Positions 27,281-36,393 of a DNA stretch of 64,000 nucleotides are shown in pieces. Under the pieces are notes generated by a model. That model saw only the letters and a list, made by a program, of their open reading frames with translations. It did not search any database and was not told the DNA's origin. The stretch comes from Planctomycetota bacterium (GTDB taxonomy: Bacteria; Planctomycetota; Phycisphaerae; Phycisphaerales; UBA1924). Positions within the stretch are counted from its first letter, which is position 1. Each line of letters begins with the position of its first letter. The position numbers and the translations under genes are program-made. Location of the stretch: the NCBI GenBank assembly GCA_018242625.1, contig JAFEBO010000012.1:124001-188000 (forward strand), read 5' to 3'.

Positions 27281-28921
27281 ATGGCCTCGAGACGCGTGTA
27301 CATTGAAACCTTCGGCTGCCAGATGAACGAGCTCGATTCGGAGCTGGTTTCGGGGCAATTGCGATCGCTCGGATACCAGTTCACGAGCGACTCCGACGCG
27401 GCGCAGGTCGTGCTGTACAACACGTGTTCGGTGCGGGAGCATGCGGAGCAGAAGGTCTGGTCGCGGCTGGGCGAGCTTGCCGAGCGGAAGAAGGCGGATC
27501 CGAGCCTGGTGGTGGGCGTGCTTGGTTGCCTGGCGGAGCGGGACGGGGAGGCTCTGGTTCGGCGCATGCCGGTTGTGGATGTGCTTGTCGGCCCGGCGGA
27601 GCTCGACAAGCTTCCGACGCTTCTGGATAACGCGCTTCGCACCAACGAATCCCTGGCGGAAAACCCGGTGCTGGACGCGAACGCTCCGGGGGAAAACCGC
27701 ATCGTTTCCGCGAGGCAGGTGGCGCTGCAGGGGTCGTCCTCGCGGCGGAGCGCGACGCTGGCGGCGGCGGAAGATTCGCTGGAAATGCTGGACCTTTCGC
27801 GTTCGGTCTCGCCCATCGACGCCGACGCTTCCAAGGGGCGCAGCGCGTATGTCCGCATCACCCGCGGGTGCAACAAGTTCTGTACATACTGCGTGGTACC
27901 GTTTACGCGCGGCGCGGAGATTCACCGGCCCCCTGAGCACATTCTCGATGAGTGCAAGAAGCTGGCGGATGCGGGGGTGGTCGAGGTCACGCTGCTGGGG
28001 CAGACGGTGAACCACTACCGCTTCGAGCACGGGGCGGCGGTCACGGTGAACGGGGTGAAGCAGCCGCAGAAGGGGCGGAGTTTTTCGGGCGGCCACCGGC
28101 GGGATCCGTTTGCGGGAGAGTCCACGACGACGTTTGCGGACCTATTGGCCGAGATTCACGAACGCGTGCCCGCGATCCGGCGGCTGCGGTTTGTGACGAG
28201 CTATCCGCGGGATTTCGGCGATGATGTGCTTGAGGTGATCCGGGATCATCCACGGATCTGCCGCTATCTGCACGTTCCGGCGCAGTCGGGCTCGGACCGG
28301 CTGCTCAAGCTGATGAACCGGGGGTACACCGTCGGGGAATACGTGGATTTTCTGGATCGGGCGAGGTCGTTTTTGCACCAGCCGGAGAAGGGGCGGCCGC
28401 TGGGGCTTTCGGGCGATTTCATCGTGGGATTTCCGACGGAAACGCAGGAGGATTTCGAGGCGACCAAGAGCCTTTTGGAGCGGGCCCGCTACAAGAACAG
28501 TTTTATTTTCAAGTACTCGCCGCGCCCGGGAACGACGGCGTTTGAGAAGCTCGCGGATGATGTTCCGGAGGCGGAGAAGCGCCGGCGGAACAACGAGCTT
28601 CTGGCGATGCAGGACCGGATTGCCGATGCGGTGGCGCGAGAGCACATCGGGGCGGAACTGGAAGTGTTCGTGGAAGGGCCGAGCGCGAAGGAAACGAAGA
28701 AGCGCAAGCGGGCGTCGGGTTCTCTGGTCTCGCTGACCGTGGGCGGGCAGAGCTCCGAGAAGGAGGAGACAGAAGCAGGACCGGCGCAGTATTGCGGGCG
28801 CACGGATACGGATCTGATCGTCTTCTTTGAGGTTGCGGAAGGGGATCCGTCGGGAACATTCTGCAAAGTGCGGATCGATTCGGTGCGGGGGCTTTCGCTG
28901 CACGGCACGCGGATCGGTTGA
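27281..28921 (+). CDS. miaB: tRNA-2-methylthio-N6-dimethylallyladenosine synthase
   Basis: MiaB adds a methylthio group to i6A37 of tRNAs using S-adenosylmethionine and two [4Fe-4S] clusters. Visible are the three N-terminal Cys (ETFGCQMN, NTCSVRE, LGCLAER), the radical-SAM triad in TRGCNKFCTYCVVPFTRG, LLGQTVNHY, the GFPTETQEDFEATK segment and a C-terminal TRAM domain. At 546 residues it is longer than the usual 440-500. The excess lies in a Ser/Ala-rich insert before the SAM triad (about residues 125-185), a short insert after LLGQTVNHY, and a Lys/Arg-rich insert within TRAM. The ATG at 27281 is chosen; a TTG start at 27254 is possible. Confidence 0.94.
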   Translation: MASRRVYIETFGCQMNELDSELVSGQLRSLGYQFTSDSDAAQVVLYNTCSVREHAEQKVWSRLGELAERKKADPSLVVGVLGCLAERDGEALVRRMPVVDVLVGPAELDKLPTLLDNALRTNESLAENPVLDANAPGENRIVSARQVALQGSSSRRSATLAAAEDSLEMLDLSRSVSPIDADASKGRSAYVRITRGCNKFCTYCVVPFTRGAEIHRPPEHILDECKKLADAGVVEVTLLGQTVNHYRFEHGAAVTVNGVKQPQKGRSFSGGHRRDPFAGESTTTFADLLAEIHERVPAIRRLRFVTSYPRDFGDDVLEVIRDHPRICRYLHVPAQSGSDRLLKLMNRGYTVGEYVDFLDRARSFLHQPEKGRPLGLSGDFIVGFPTETQEDFEATKSLLERARYKNSFIFKYSPRPGTTAFEKLADDVPEAEKRRRNNELLAMQDRIADAVAREHIGAELEVFVEGPSAKETKKRKRASGSLVSLTVGGQSSEKEETEAGPAQYCGRTDTDLIVFFEVAEGDPSGTFCKVRIDSVRGLSLHGTRIG

Positions 28922-28939
28922 TGTGCGGGCTTCGAATTT

Positions 28940-28972
28940 CACGGGCGCTGAAAGGCGCCCGTGTTCGTTTTT
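28940..28972 (+). terminator. Rho-independent terminator after miaB
   Basis: A 9-bp perfect stem CACGGGCGC / GCGCCCGTG with a TGAAAG loop is followed by TTCGTTTTT. It begins 18 bases after the miaB stop. Confidence 0.9.
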
Positions 28973-29072
28973 GCGGCGATCCAGCTGCGCAGGGGAACTT
29001 CGCGAGCGACGGAAGTGCGGGATTGCGGCGGGAGCGAACTGCGGCCGCCGCTCAGACTTCCTCACAAGGGGC

Positions 29073-29396
29073 TCAGTGAGCCGGGCCGGGAATTGTGCCG
29101 GGCGGCCGTGATTCCCACCCATCACGGATGTGATCAATGGACTGGCCGGCGGCGCGCAGCGTCTGCGGCTCGGGCGATGCGACGAGTTTTCTCCCGGTCT
29201 TGTGGAGCCGGATCAGGTGCGCATGCTCGAGCACGCGGAGATGCTTGATGACGCCCTGCAGCGTCATGTGCAGGGGGCGGGTGAGTTCGGTGGGAGAGCA
29301 CGGCCCGTGCGCCAACCTGCGCAGGATTGTGCGTCTGTGCGGATCTGCCAGGGCTTTGAAAACGTCGGTGAGTCTTCGTTCTGCTTGATCCACCAT
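29073..29396 (-). CDS. ArsR family winged-helix regulator
   Basis: The 107-residue product has the SdpR-like ArsR layout: RRLTDVFKALADPHRRTILR, CSPTELTRPLHMTLQGVIKH as the recognition helix, LRVLEHAHLIRLHKTGR wing, and a short C-terminal helix. No metal-binding Cys cluster is present, so it is unlikely to be a metal sensor. Homologues are often encoded next to an SRPBCC-fold gene, but none is adjacent here. It is divergent from the PEP-CTERM-like gene. The ATG at 29396 is chosen; an in-frame TTG at 29423 has a better-placed AAAAGG and would add nine residues. Confidence 0.88.
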   Translation of the reverse strand: MVDQAERRLTDVFKALADPHRRTILRRLAHGPCSPTELTRPLHMTLQGVIKHLRVLEHAHLIRLHKTGRKLVASPEPQTLRAAGQSIDHIRDGWESRPPGTIPGPAH

Positions 29397-29429
29397 GAGG
29401 ACGACTTTATTCGGACCGGGCAAACAGTC

Positions 29430-29441
29430 AACCTTTTAGTT
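29430..29441. promoter_or_regulatory. Candidate ArsR operator
   Basis: AACCTTTTAGTT is an imperfect palindrome of the form AAC-N6-GTT just upstream of the ArsR gene. The position suits autoregulation. Only one copy was noted, so the call is tentative. Confidence 0.3.
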
Positions 29442-29659
29442 CACTTTGGGGCATCCCCCCGCGAAATCCCGCAGAAGAGGCCCGTTCGACAAAAACGGCA
29501 AAAACGGAACATTTCTGACCGGAAAGGTGGCACAACCGGATTCCTGAGGCATGTTTCGACTTGGAGCGATCGCAAGGCGCGGTCGCGGAACTAGGCGGGC
29601 TCCACGTGCGCGTTGTTGGCGCAGACGGCCTGTCGTTTCGAAGGGAAGAGAGGTTCACT

Positions 29660-30325
29660 GTGAAGAACTTGGTTAAGCTTACTGCCGCGGCTGCGGTGTT
29701 CGCGCTTGCTGGCGCGGCCCAGGCGGATCTGGCGTTTTCGTTCGCCGATCCGGGTCTTGGTATCCGTCCCGTGACCAACGCGGGCGGGCTCATCTCGTAC
29801 AACATGGCTGTGCCGATCTCGTTCATCGTGGACGGCACCTCCGAGCCCAACTCGTTCCAGTACACGTTCACGAACGCTCGTCTTGAGCTGAACCTGTCGA
29901 TCGGGCTCGCTTCGACGAACTTCGGCGTGACGACCGCGAACGTCGCGGGCTACTTCATCGTCACCGACGCTGTGACGAACCAGATCATCGTCCGCGGTGA
30001 TTCGCAGACCGGCTCCTTCGTCCGCATCGGCGGTGCGAACTCGATCCTCTTCTCGGATCAGACCGGCTTTGCCTACACCTTCGGCACCGCTCTCACGAGC
30101 CTCCTGAATCCCGGCCGCAACGCCGCGAACCCCCAGGAAGCCGCGTTCACCCTCACGAACATCCTGGTTGCCGGCGGCGGTCCGCTGATCGGCCCGGGCG
30201 GTGTGGTGAATAACTTCTCGGCCAACAGCTCGTTCACGGGCAACACGGCCGTGGTTCCCTCCTCCGGCTCCCTGGCTCTCGCGGGCCTCGCGGGTCTGAT
30301 GGTTGCTCGCCGCCGTCGCGCCTAA
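29660..30325 (+). CDS. Exported protein with PEP-CTERM-like sorting tail
   Basis: The 221-residue product begins with a Sec signal peptide (NLVKLTAAAAVFALAGAAQA). The body is beta-rich, with many Thr, Asn and Phe residues and no recognised enzymatic motif. It ends VPSSGSLALAGLAGLMVARRRRA: a short Pro-Ser motif, a hydrophobic span and a basic cluster, the tripartite layout of PEP-CTERM-like signals processed by an exosortase/archaeosortase in planctomycetes. No exosortase gene is in the window. The start is the GTG at 29660, seven bases after AGAGG; an upstream ATG at 29561 would bury the signal peptide. A terminator follows. Confidence 0.82.
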   Translation: MKNLVKLTAAAAVFALAGAAQADLAFSFADPGLGIRPVTNAGGLISYNMAVPISFIVDGTSEPNSFQYTFTNARLELNLSIGLASTNFGVTTANVAGYFIVTDAVTNQIIVRGDSQTGSFVRIGGANSILFSDQTGFAYTFGTALTSLLNPGRNAANPQEAAFTLTNILVAGGGPLIGPGGVVNNFSANSSFTGNTAVVPSSGSLALAGLAGLMVARRRRA

Positions 30326-30368
30326 CGCGGTGAGAGTGGTTTGTAGAACCAGTGTTCCGAAACTTCCG

Positions 30369-30407
30369 ACGGGCCGCTCTTGAACGGGCGGCCCGTTTTG
30401 ATTTTTG
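30369..30407 (+). terminator. Rho-independent terminator after the PEP-CTERM-like gene
   Basis: Nine-base arms ACGGGCCGC (30369-30377) and GCGGCCCGT (30388-30396) are followed by TTTGATTTTT. It sits 44 bases past the stop at 30325. Confidence 0.85.
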
Positions 30408-30441
30408 AATCCCGCCGGTCGCGGCCGCGTTCCGATATCGA

Positions 30442-33400
30442 TCAGGGGTTTTCGTCAAAGCGGGCCCGGGCGCGCTTCTTGGCGGCCAGAAGCGGATCGG
30501 AGCTTTCGGGGGCCGACTGCGGTGGCGGGCTCATTGGATCGCCCGGAGGCGGCGGCTGAACGGAAGAAGAAACGCGGGAAAGAATGGCGGCACGGCGCTG
30601 GTCTCGAGCCCGGCTGGCCAATTTCTGAGCATCCTCGTTCGTTAGTTGAAGGCCCTGGTAGGAGCCGGCTGCATCCTGGGGTTGCCCCTTGCGAATGCGA
30701 TCCGCGAGCCGCTGGGAAGCGGAAGCCTCCGAGCGCGGCAGGGATTCGAGCGAGTCCCTGGTGAGCCACCTGTCCCAGGCGACGCGCCGATTTGCGATAT
30801 CCACGAGAAAAATCAGCGGGAGATAAAAAAGAAGGATGGGCCAGAGCGGGGATAGAGCGCGAACCGGGGTGATTCCCCCGCGATCGAATACCGCGGCGGG
30901 ACGGGCCTCGGCCAGTTCGCGAACTCTGCCCCCCGAGCGAGAAGCGATTTCCGCAAGCAAGGCGGGGGTCGAAGCCAGTTGGCGTATCTCGCGTCCTGAA
31001 AAGGACGAAGCGCCGGTGACGATGGGGAGCGGGCGGACAGACCCGGCCGCCTGGGGGCGGATCACGGCGATGTAAGGGCCCTCCTCGCTGATCGACAGGC
31101 GGGCCTCAAAGAGCGAGGGTGCGGTCTGGATACAGCGGACGGGAATCTGCCCCCCCGAAGGGGTAAAGACCGTGGCAGGAATGGAGGCGTGGCCGGCGAC
31201 TGCGCCGGGATTCTCAACTTCCAGGAAGAGTTCGCCCCCACGTATCTGAGCTCGAGCGGAGAGGGTGCTGGTCGACTGGCTGCGCGCGATGGACCGGGCG
31301 AGCTGAGACCAGAGCCGCCGGTAACCGGGCCAGTCGATCCAGTCGGCGGCCCAGCGTCCGGCGTCGGAGGTAAATGCGGCGACCTGCCCGAGCTCGACGC
31401 GCCATTGACTGAGCACGGGCTCCCCGGCCGGCGTGACCATCTGCGTGGTGACGGTGGGATCCGGACGCGGCTGGGTCAAACAGAGGCCCAGGAGCCGGGG
31501 GGGCGTGCCCAGCCCCACGGTCGAGACCGCTCCGGTGGGGAGAACAACCGGATCGAACGGCTCTTCCCGGATCATCGGAGAGCGCACCACCTTCATGGCA
31601 CGCATAAAGACGCGCGGAAGAACCGCGGGATTGGTCACCTCGAAGAACTGTCCGCCGCCCAGAGTGGCGATCTGCTCCATGCCCTTGGTGTCCGCGTCGT
31701 CGCCGACGGCGATGCAGGAGAGCTTGATCCCGCGGGAGGCCATGCTCTCGGCGATTTCGGGGAGGCGATCTTTGTCCTGAGAAACGCCGTCGGAAAGAAC
31801 GATGACGTACTTGGTCTTGGCGCGGACGAGTTTCAACTGGTTCGAAGCTTCGACGAGGGCGGGGCCAAGGTTGGTGCCGCCTCCGGAACCGATGGAGAGA
31901 ATGGCGCTTGCTGTGGCCGCGGGCTCTGAATTCGGAGCGAGGGGGCGAACGACGCGGAAATTGCTGTTGAAAGCGATCACGCCCACGAGATCCCGCCTGT
32001 CGAGAGCGCCGAGCGAAACGGCGGCGGCCTGGTTCGCGATTTCCTGCTGCGAGCGGGAAGAACCCATGACATGAGCGTTCATGGAGCCGGAGTTGTCGAG
32101 AACGAAGATGACCGCGGCCTCGGGCTCCACGAGCCGCTCGGGCAGATCGAGAAGCACGGGCAGGACAGGCTCCAGCGGAGTGTTGCGCCAGCCGCCCGCG
32201 CCGAACGAGTTGTCGCCCCCCACCATCACCAGACCGAGCCCGAGATCACGCACGGCCGAAGCGAGCAGACGCTGGGTCTGTTCGGGCAATTCCTCGGCCC
32301 CGACATTTTCGAGAATCACAAGGTCGTAACCCTGGAGCGTGAGCGGATCGGCCGGCGCAAGGCGGGCGGGGAGAGGTTCGACCTGGAAACCTTCTTCGCC
32401 GAGAGTCTTTGCCAGGGGTGATGGGTCCCGGTCCCCACCGTGCAATACAAGCACGGAACCGGAGCCGGGAGTTAGAGTAAAGGCGGAAGCGGCGTTGTTT
32501 TCAGGCAAAGTGTCGGCGAGCGGCTTGCCGTCGGCGCCTGTGTCGGGCTCGAACACCGCGCGAAAGCGATGCACCCTTCCCGCGCCGAGCGGCACCTGCA
32601 CACTGCGGGTGTTCTCGCCCGGATCGAGCGAAACCGGTTCGGAAGCAAGGGTTGCCGTGCCCGGTCCGTCGGAGATGATCCGCAGGACGCCCGAAGCCTT
32701 GCCGGTGCTGAAGAGTGACACCCGAAGCCTCACGCTCGACTGCGCGGGCGCCTGCGCCGGCGCATCGACCGATGCGATGTACACCTCTTTATCCAGCCTG
32801 TAATCGAGCGGAACAACGTCGATCGGAGTCGGGCGGCCGCCGGAAGAAATCTCGCGAGCGGCCTTGAGCGCATCGCCGGTCGTCTGGTTGCCGTCGCTGA
32901 ACAGCACGATCCGGCCGGCCGAATCGGGAGGGAGCATGGCCTGCGCAAGCCGAAGGGCGCTTTCGATGCTGGTCCCGTCGGTGCCGGGCGCTGTGAGGGC
33001 CGGTTTGCCAAACCTTGCCCGCGAGGGAGCGATCTCGGCGAAGGGCTTTGCGTCGAAGACAACAACACCAAGGAGGTCGTCGGCGCCCCGCCCGATCTGA
33101 GCTCGCTCGAGCCATTCGGCGATGCGTTCCGAGAAATCGGCGCCGGAAAGCGATCCGAAACGCCTGACCGATTCGGATCGGTCCACGACGGCGACCACCG
33201 TGAGCTGATTGGTCGTACGCACGAGCGAAAGACCGGAGAGGCAGGCGCCGAGGATCAGCATGAGCATCAGGCGGATCATCGCGGCAAAGGCCCTGCGCGT
33301 GCGCCCCATCACCCCGAAACGCCAGGCGAAAACCGCCATGACGACCCCGGCCAGAGCGAAAGCGCCAAGCCAGAGCGGCCGCTCGACAACCAGCGAGCCC

Positions 33401-33444
33401 GGCCAAATCGAACCGGTGGCCGCCAGCGCGAAAGCACAGATCAC
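30442..33444 (-). CDS. Large membrane protein with two VWA-like domains
   Basis: This 1000-residue protein has two or three N-terminal membrane helices, a first von Willebrand A-like domain with an Asp-x-Ser-x-Ser site in VVAVVDRSESVRR (about residue 88), a beta-sandwich stretch, a glutamine-amidotransferase-like region (DLVILENVGAEELPEQ; GLVMVGGDNSFGAGGW), a second VWA with FVLDNSGSMN (about 450) and SDGVSQDKDRL, then a further beta domain and a C-terminal membrane helix (LWPILLFYLPLIFLVDIA). Related proteins occur in planctomycetes beside BatA/MoxR-type genes and are thought to act in envelope assembly or protein-complex maturation; the role is unproven. Its ATG overlaps the stop of the upstream gene by four bases, so they are translationally coupled. 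Confidence 0.82.
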   Translation of the reverse strand: MICAFALAATGSIWPGSLVVERPLWLGAFALAGVVMAVFAWRFGVMGRTRRAFAAMIRLMLMLILGACLSGLSLVRTTNQLTVVAVVDRSESVRRFGSLSGADFSERIAEWLERAQIGRGADDLLGVVVFDAKPFAEIAPSRARFGKPALTAPGTDGTSIESALRLAQAMLPPDSAGRIVLFSDGNQTTGDALKAAREISSGGRPTPIDVVPLDYRLDKEVYIASVDAPAQAPAQSSVRLRVSLFSTGKASGVLRIISDGPGTATLASEPVSLDPGENTRSVQVPLGAGRVHRFRAVFEPDTGADGKPLADTLPENNAASAFTLTPGSGSVLVLHGGDRDPSPLAKTLGEEGFQVEPLPARLAPADPLTLQGYDLVILENVGAEELPEQTQRLLASAVRDLGLGLVMVGGDNSFGAGGWRNTPLEPVLPVLLDLPERLVEPEAAVIFVLDNSGSMNAHVMGSSRSQQEIANQAAAVSLGALDRRDLVGVIAFNSNFRVVRPLAPNSEPAATASAILSIGSGGGTNLGPALVEASNQLKLVRAKTKYVIVLSDGVSQDKDRLPEIAESMASRGIKLSCIAVGDDADTKGMEQIATLGGGQFFEVTNPAVLPRVFMRAMKVVRSPMIREEPFDPVVLPTGAVSTVGLGTPPRLLGLCLTQPRPDPTVTTQMVTPAGEPVLSQWRVELGQVAAFTSDAGRWAADWIDWPGYRRLWSQLARSIARSQSTSTLSARAQIRGGELFLEVENPGAVAGHASIPATVFTPSGGQIPVRCIQTAPSLFEARLSISEEGPYIAVIRPQAAGSVRPLPIVTGASSFSGREIRQLASTPALLAEIASRSGGRVRELAEARPAAVFDRGGITPVRALSPLWPILLFYLPLIFLVDIANRRVAWDRWLTRDSLESLPRSEASASQRLADRIRKGQPQDAAGSYQGLQLTNEDAQKLASRARDQRRAAILSRVSSSVQPPPPGDPMSPPPQSAPESSDPLLAAKKRARARFDENP

Positions 33445-35879
33445 TTCTGCGCTCCGTCGTGTTCCTGCGTGTAACGACGGAACACACGCTTAACGAGATC
33501 GGCGTGACGGGGCGGAATGCTCTGCTGCTCGATCGCCTCCTGTGCGCTCTGGGAAGCGCGTCGCAGTGTCTCTGGCGGAAGGGCGGCGGGCTTGGCGGTT
33601 CCGCCCGGTTGGGGCTGAGTCAACCACTGCGCGATGGTTCTCTCGCCGGTCGAGTCGGCCTGTGAGGCGGGCCCTTTATCCCGCACATCAAAGGTCTGCG
33701 TCGGGCCCCGCCACTCAGGAATAGCCCGGTCCGCCGGGGATGCAGATTCTCGACCCGCGAGCTGGCGTCCGAGATTGGCGAGGCGCTCGCGATCCTCCGG
33801 CGAGGCGGAATCCATCATCTGCTCAGCCTTGTCTTTGAGGCCGCGCGCCGTCTCCTGGGTGCGCTGGGTTGCCCTGTCTGTTTCGGAGAGCCGGCGCAGG
33901 GTGCGCGCGGCACGCTCCAACTGCTCCCTTGGATTCTCTCTGGCTTCGGGAGCTTTTTGGGGCCGCTCGCCTCCCTGGGTTTGGGCTTCCGGGGCCTTGG
34001 GCGATTGGGCACCTTCCGAGCGGGAGCCGGTCTGCGTTTGCCTTTGCTCAGAACTTTGCCCGTCGGAGCGCTCGCTCGCGTCTTTGGATGAGGGCGGAAG
34101 TGATTGGCCTGACGGCTGATTCGACTCGCGCTGCCTTTGACTCTGCCTGGAATCGCCCGGCTTGGAAGAGTCGGGCTGCGATTGGGCGGTTTTCTGCGGA
34201 CGATCCTGCTGACCGGTCTGACCTTGTTCTGTTTGCTGCTTTTTCTCCGGCGCCGACCGAGAATCGGCACTTTCACTCTTCTCTTGCTGGCGCTTCGGTG
34301 TAGATTGGCGGGAAGCCTCATCGCCGGACTGCTGCTGCTGGCCGGGCTTGTCGCCGGGCTTTCCCGACGACTGCGGATCAGATTCCTTCTGCGTCTCAGG
34401 AGTGCGATTGTCGGCCTTCTTTTCGCTCGCGCCCGAACTGTCGGAAGGCGGGTTTGGCTTGGGTGGAGAGGAATCGCGCGGAGAAGTCTGTTGGCGCTCT
34501 GCTTCGGGCTGCTTGGGAGTCTCGCCGGCTTGCGGAGGATTCGCGTCCGGGTCCGGAGGCTTTGACGTCTTATTGGGAGAAGCGGGCTTCTCATCCGCCG
34601 CGGGAGAAACCGGCGGCTTCGAGGGTTCTTCAGTCGCAGGAGTGCGCTTCTCTTCCCGTGGCGTTGAATTCTCCCGGGCGGGATTCTCTGCCTGCGGCTG
34701 CGGCGCGAGCGAACGCTGGCCAGAGGAACTTTGGGAGGAATCCGGGGTCGAGTCCGGTTCGCGCGGGACGGGCGGAGGTTTCTGGTCTTGATCGGAAGGC
34801 GCACCGGCATCGGGCGTTCCGGCCGGCGGGACGGCATCCGAAAGCGCCCTGGCGATCGCCTCGCGATCCTGCTCAAGAGACGACCTCTGGGCGGCGCTGT
34901 TCCCCGCATCATCGCCCGCAAGCTTCTCGATCTCCCGAGCCGCACCATCAAGATCGGACTTCGCCAGCGCCTTGGCGATTCGGGCGGAAGCAGAGTCTGG
35001 CGGCGATGATCTGGCGGCGCTGGCGGCGGCCTTTGCGAGCGCGCGGCGTGCCTGTTCGATTTCGCCCTTCTGCCTTGCGGCCTCGCGCTCCAGTTCAACA
35101 GATTCTTTCTGTAGTTCTTCTGCCGCACGAAGCCTCGCCTGATAGGGCGATATCTTGCCGCTCGAAAGCTGCTCCTCGATATCACCGATCGCCTTCTCGA
35201 GCGATGCGCTCGCGGGCTGATCTGCCCGCGCGTCCGGATTGCGGACCGCCTGAGCGACAGCTCGAATCTCGGCGGCGGCATCTCTGGCTTCCTGACGCTG
35301 CGCGAGAGCGCGGGTCTGCCGAAAAGTCGGTTGCTGAGGAACCCAGATTGCGACGATCAGGGCTGCCAGAGCCAGGACGGGCCAGACAATCCAGGCGCGC
35401 CCGATCCGCAGCGGGACTGCGCCGGAGACATTTTTCTGAGCGAGTTGTTCAGCCCGCGCGGCCAGTTGGGCAACGAACTCCACTTCCTGGGGGGCGGCGG
35501 AATTGCACAACTCGAGGGCGGACCCCAGCGTGCTTTGAAGCCCGAGCCGCCCGTCTATCTCACGTGCCGCACGCTCGCGTGACCACCGCGAACCCGATGC
35601 CGCAAGTACGGCGGCGGCGATCGCTGCGAAAGCAAGAGCCGCGTGAGGCCAGGGAGTGAGGGCTGCGCTCCAGAGGCTTTGCCATGCCGGAGAGGGGGTT
35701 GGGCTCGGATTCCATTTGGCGAGGAGAACGAGGATCAATGACAGACCCGTTGCCGCACATGCCGCAGCTCCAAACCACCAAAGCAATACCGAAAGGGTGT
35801 GCCGACGCGAAGCTGCCTTTGCGGCATGCCATGTGTTATCCAGCGCGAAGGCGGATTCGCGGGGCGGCATGACTGACAT
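33441..35879 (-). CDS. Giant Pro/Ser/Gln/Lys-rich membrane protein
   Basis: No family is assigned with confidence. Three hydrophobic segments in the first 220 residues (SVLLWWFGAAACAATGLSLI; AALAFAAIAAAVLAAS; AWIVWPVLALAALIVAIWV) are followed by a long coiled coil rich in Ala, Glu and Arg, then more than 350 low-complexity residues dominated by Pro, Ser, Lys, Gln, Asp and Glu. The last 100 residues regain structure (RAARTLRRLSETDRATQRTQ). Similar genes precede VWA genes in planctomycetes. Starts at 35879, 35870 and 35945 are all possible; I chose 35879. The low-complexity region is likely periplasmic or extracellular and disordered. It is coupled to the VWA gene by a four-base overlap. Confidence 0.75.
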   Translation of the reverse strand: MSVMPPRESAFALDNTWHAAKAASRRHTLSVLLWWFGAAACAATGLSLILVLLAKWNPSPTPSPAWQSLWSAALTPWPHAALAFAAIAAAVLAASGSRWSRERAAREIDGRLGLQSTLGSALELCNSAAPQEVEFVAQLAARAEQLAQKNVSGAVPLRIGRAWIVWPVLALAALIVAIWVPQQPTFRQTRALAQRQEARDAAAEIRAVAQAVRNPDARADQPASASLEKAIGDIEEQLSSGKISPYQARLRAAEELQKESVELEREAARQKGEIEQARRALAKAAASAARSSPPDSASARIAKALAKSDLDGAAREIEKLAGDDAGNSAAQRSSLEQDREAIARALSDAVPPAGTPDAGAPSDQDQKPPPVPREPDSTPDSSQSSSGQRSLAPQPQAENPARENSTPREEKRTPATEEPSKPPVSPAADEKPASPNKTSKPPDPDANPPQAGETPKQPEAERQQTSPRDSSPPKPNPPSDSSGASEKKADNRTPETQKESDPQSSGKPGDKPGQQQQSGDEASRQSTPKRQQEKSESADSRSAPEKKQQTEQGQTGQQDRPQKTAQSQPDSSKPGDSRQSQRQRESNQPSGQSLPPSSKDASERSDGQSSEQRQTQTGSRSEGAQSPKAPEAQTQGGERPQKAPEARENPREQLERAARTLRRLSETDRATQRTQETARGLKDKAEQMMDSASPEDRERLANLGRQLAGRESASPADRAIPEWRGPTQTFDVRDKGPASQADSTGERTIAQWLTQPQPGGTAKPAALPPETLRRASQSAQEAIEQQSIPPRHADLVKRVFRRYTQEHDGAQK

Positions 35880-36171
35880 GGTACGACCGGGCGCCGGAGC
35901 TGTTCGCGGATCAGTCGGTTCCTCGATCGGCGCCCGCAAGAACATTGCTTACCCGCTGGAATTCCGAGGCGATCGCGTCTTCTGTGTGTGCCGCCAGCAA
36001 CCTCACGGGAATCGACAGCAAGGCCCGGCGCGGGAGGAATAGAAAAGGCTCCGGCCGCCTTTGCATTGAACAAGCACATAGCCAGCGGGCGCTCAGAACC
36101 CGCCGGCGCGCCCGAGGGGGCATTGCATGCGCCCCAAGACGCCGTTCGTACGTTCGGATCAATCCGCCGGC

Positions 36172-36336
36172 TTACTTGCCCGCGTTCTTCACATTGTCGC
36201 TCGACTCTTCAAGGTCCTTGCCCAGGCCCTTGGTTGCGTTGCATGCTGTGAGCGCCAGAACGACTGCAACGGCGGCGGTGAGACCCAAAGTGCGGACGAC
36301 AGAGCGGCGAAGGTTGGCTTTGGTCTTCTTATGCAT
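36172..36336 (-). CDS. Entericidin-like small lipoprotein
   Basis: This short gene of 54 residues encodes a basic N-terminus (MHKKTKANLRRS), a hydrophobic segment with a lipobox (VVLALTAC), and a small polar tail (NATKGLGKDLEESSDNVKNA). That layout and the 'Lys-Gly-x-Gly-x-Asp-x-Glu' pattern after the lipidated Cys match the entericidin EcnA/EcnB family of antidote/toxin-like lipoproteins found across Gram-negative bacteria. In E. coli these respond to stationary phase; the role here is unknown. It lies between the SpoIIE-type phosphatase gene and the giant Pro/Gln-rich gene, all on the minus strand. No strong ribosome site is visible. Confidence 0.75.
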   Translation of the reverse strand: MHKKTKANLRRSVVRTLGLTAAVAVVLALTACNATKGLGKDLEESSDNVKNAGK

Positions 36337-36393
36337 ACGGGAAGCATATCACCCGGCGGGGCGGCCGAGCGTGAGCCGGCGGTGAGCCTCTAC

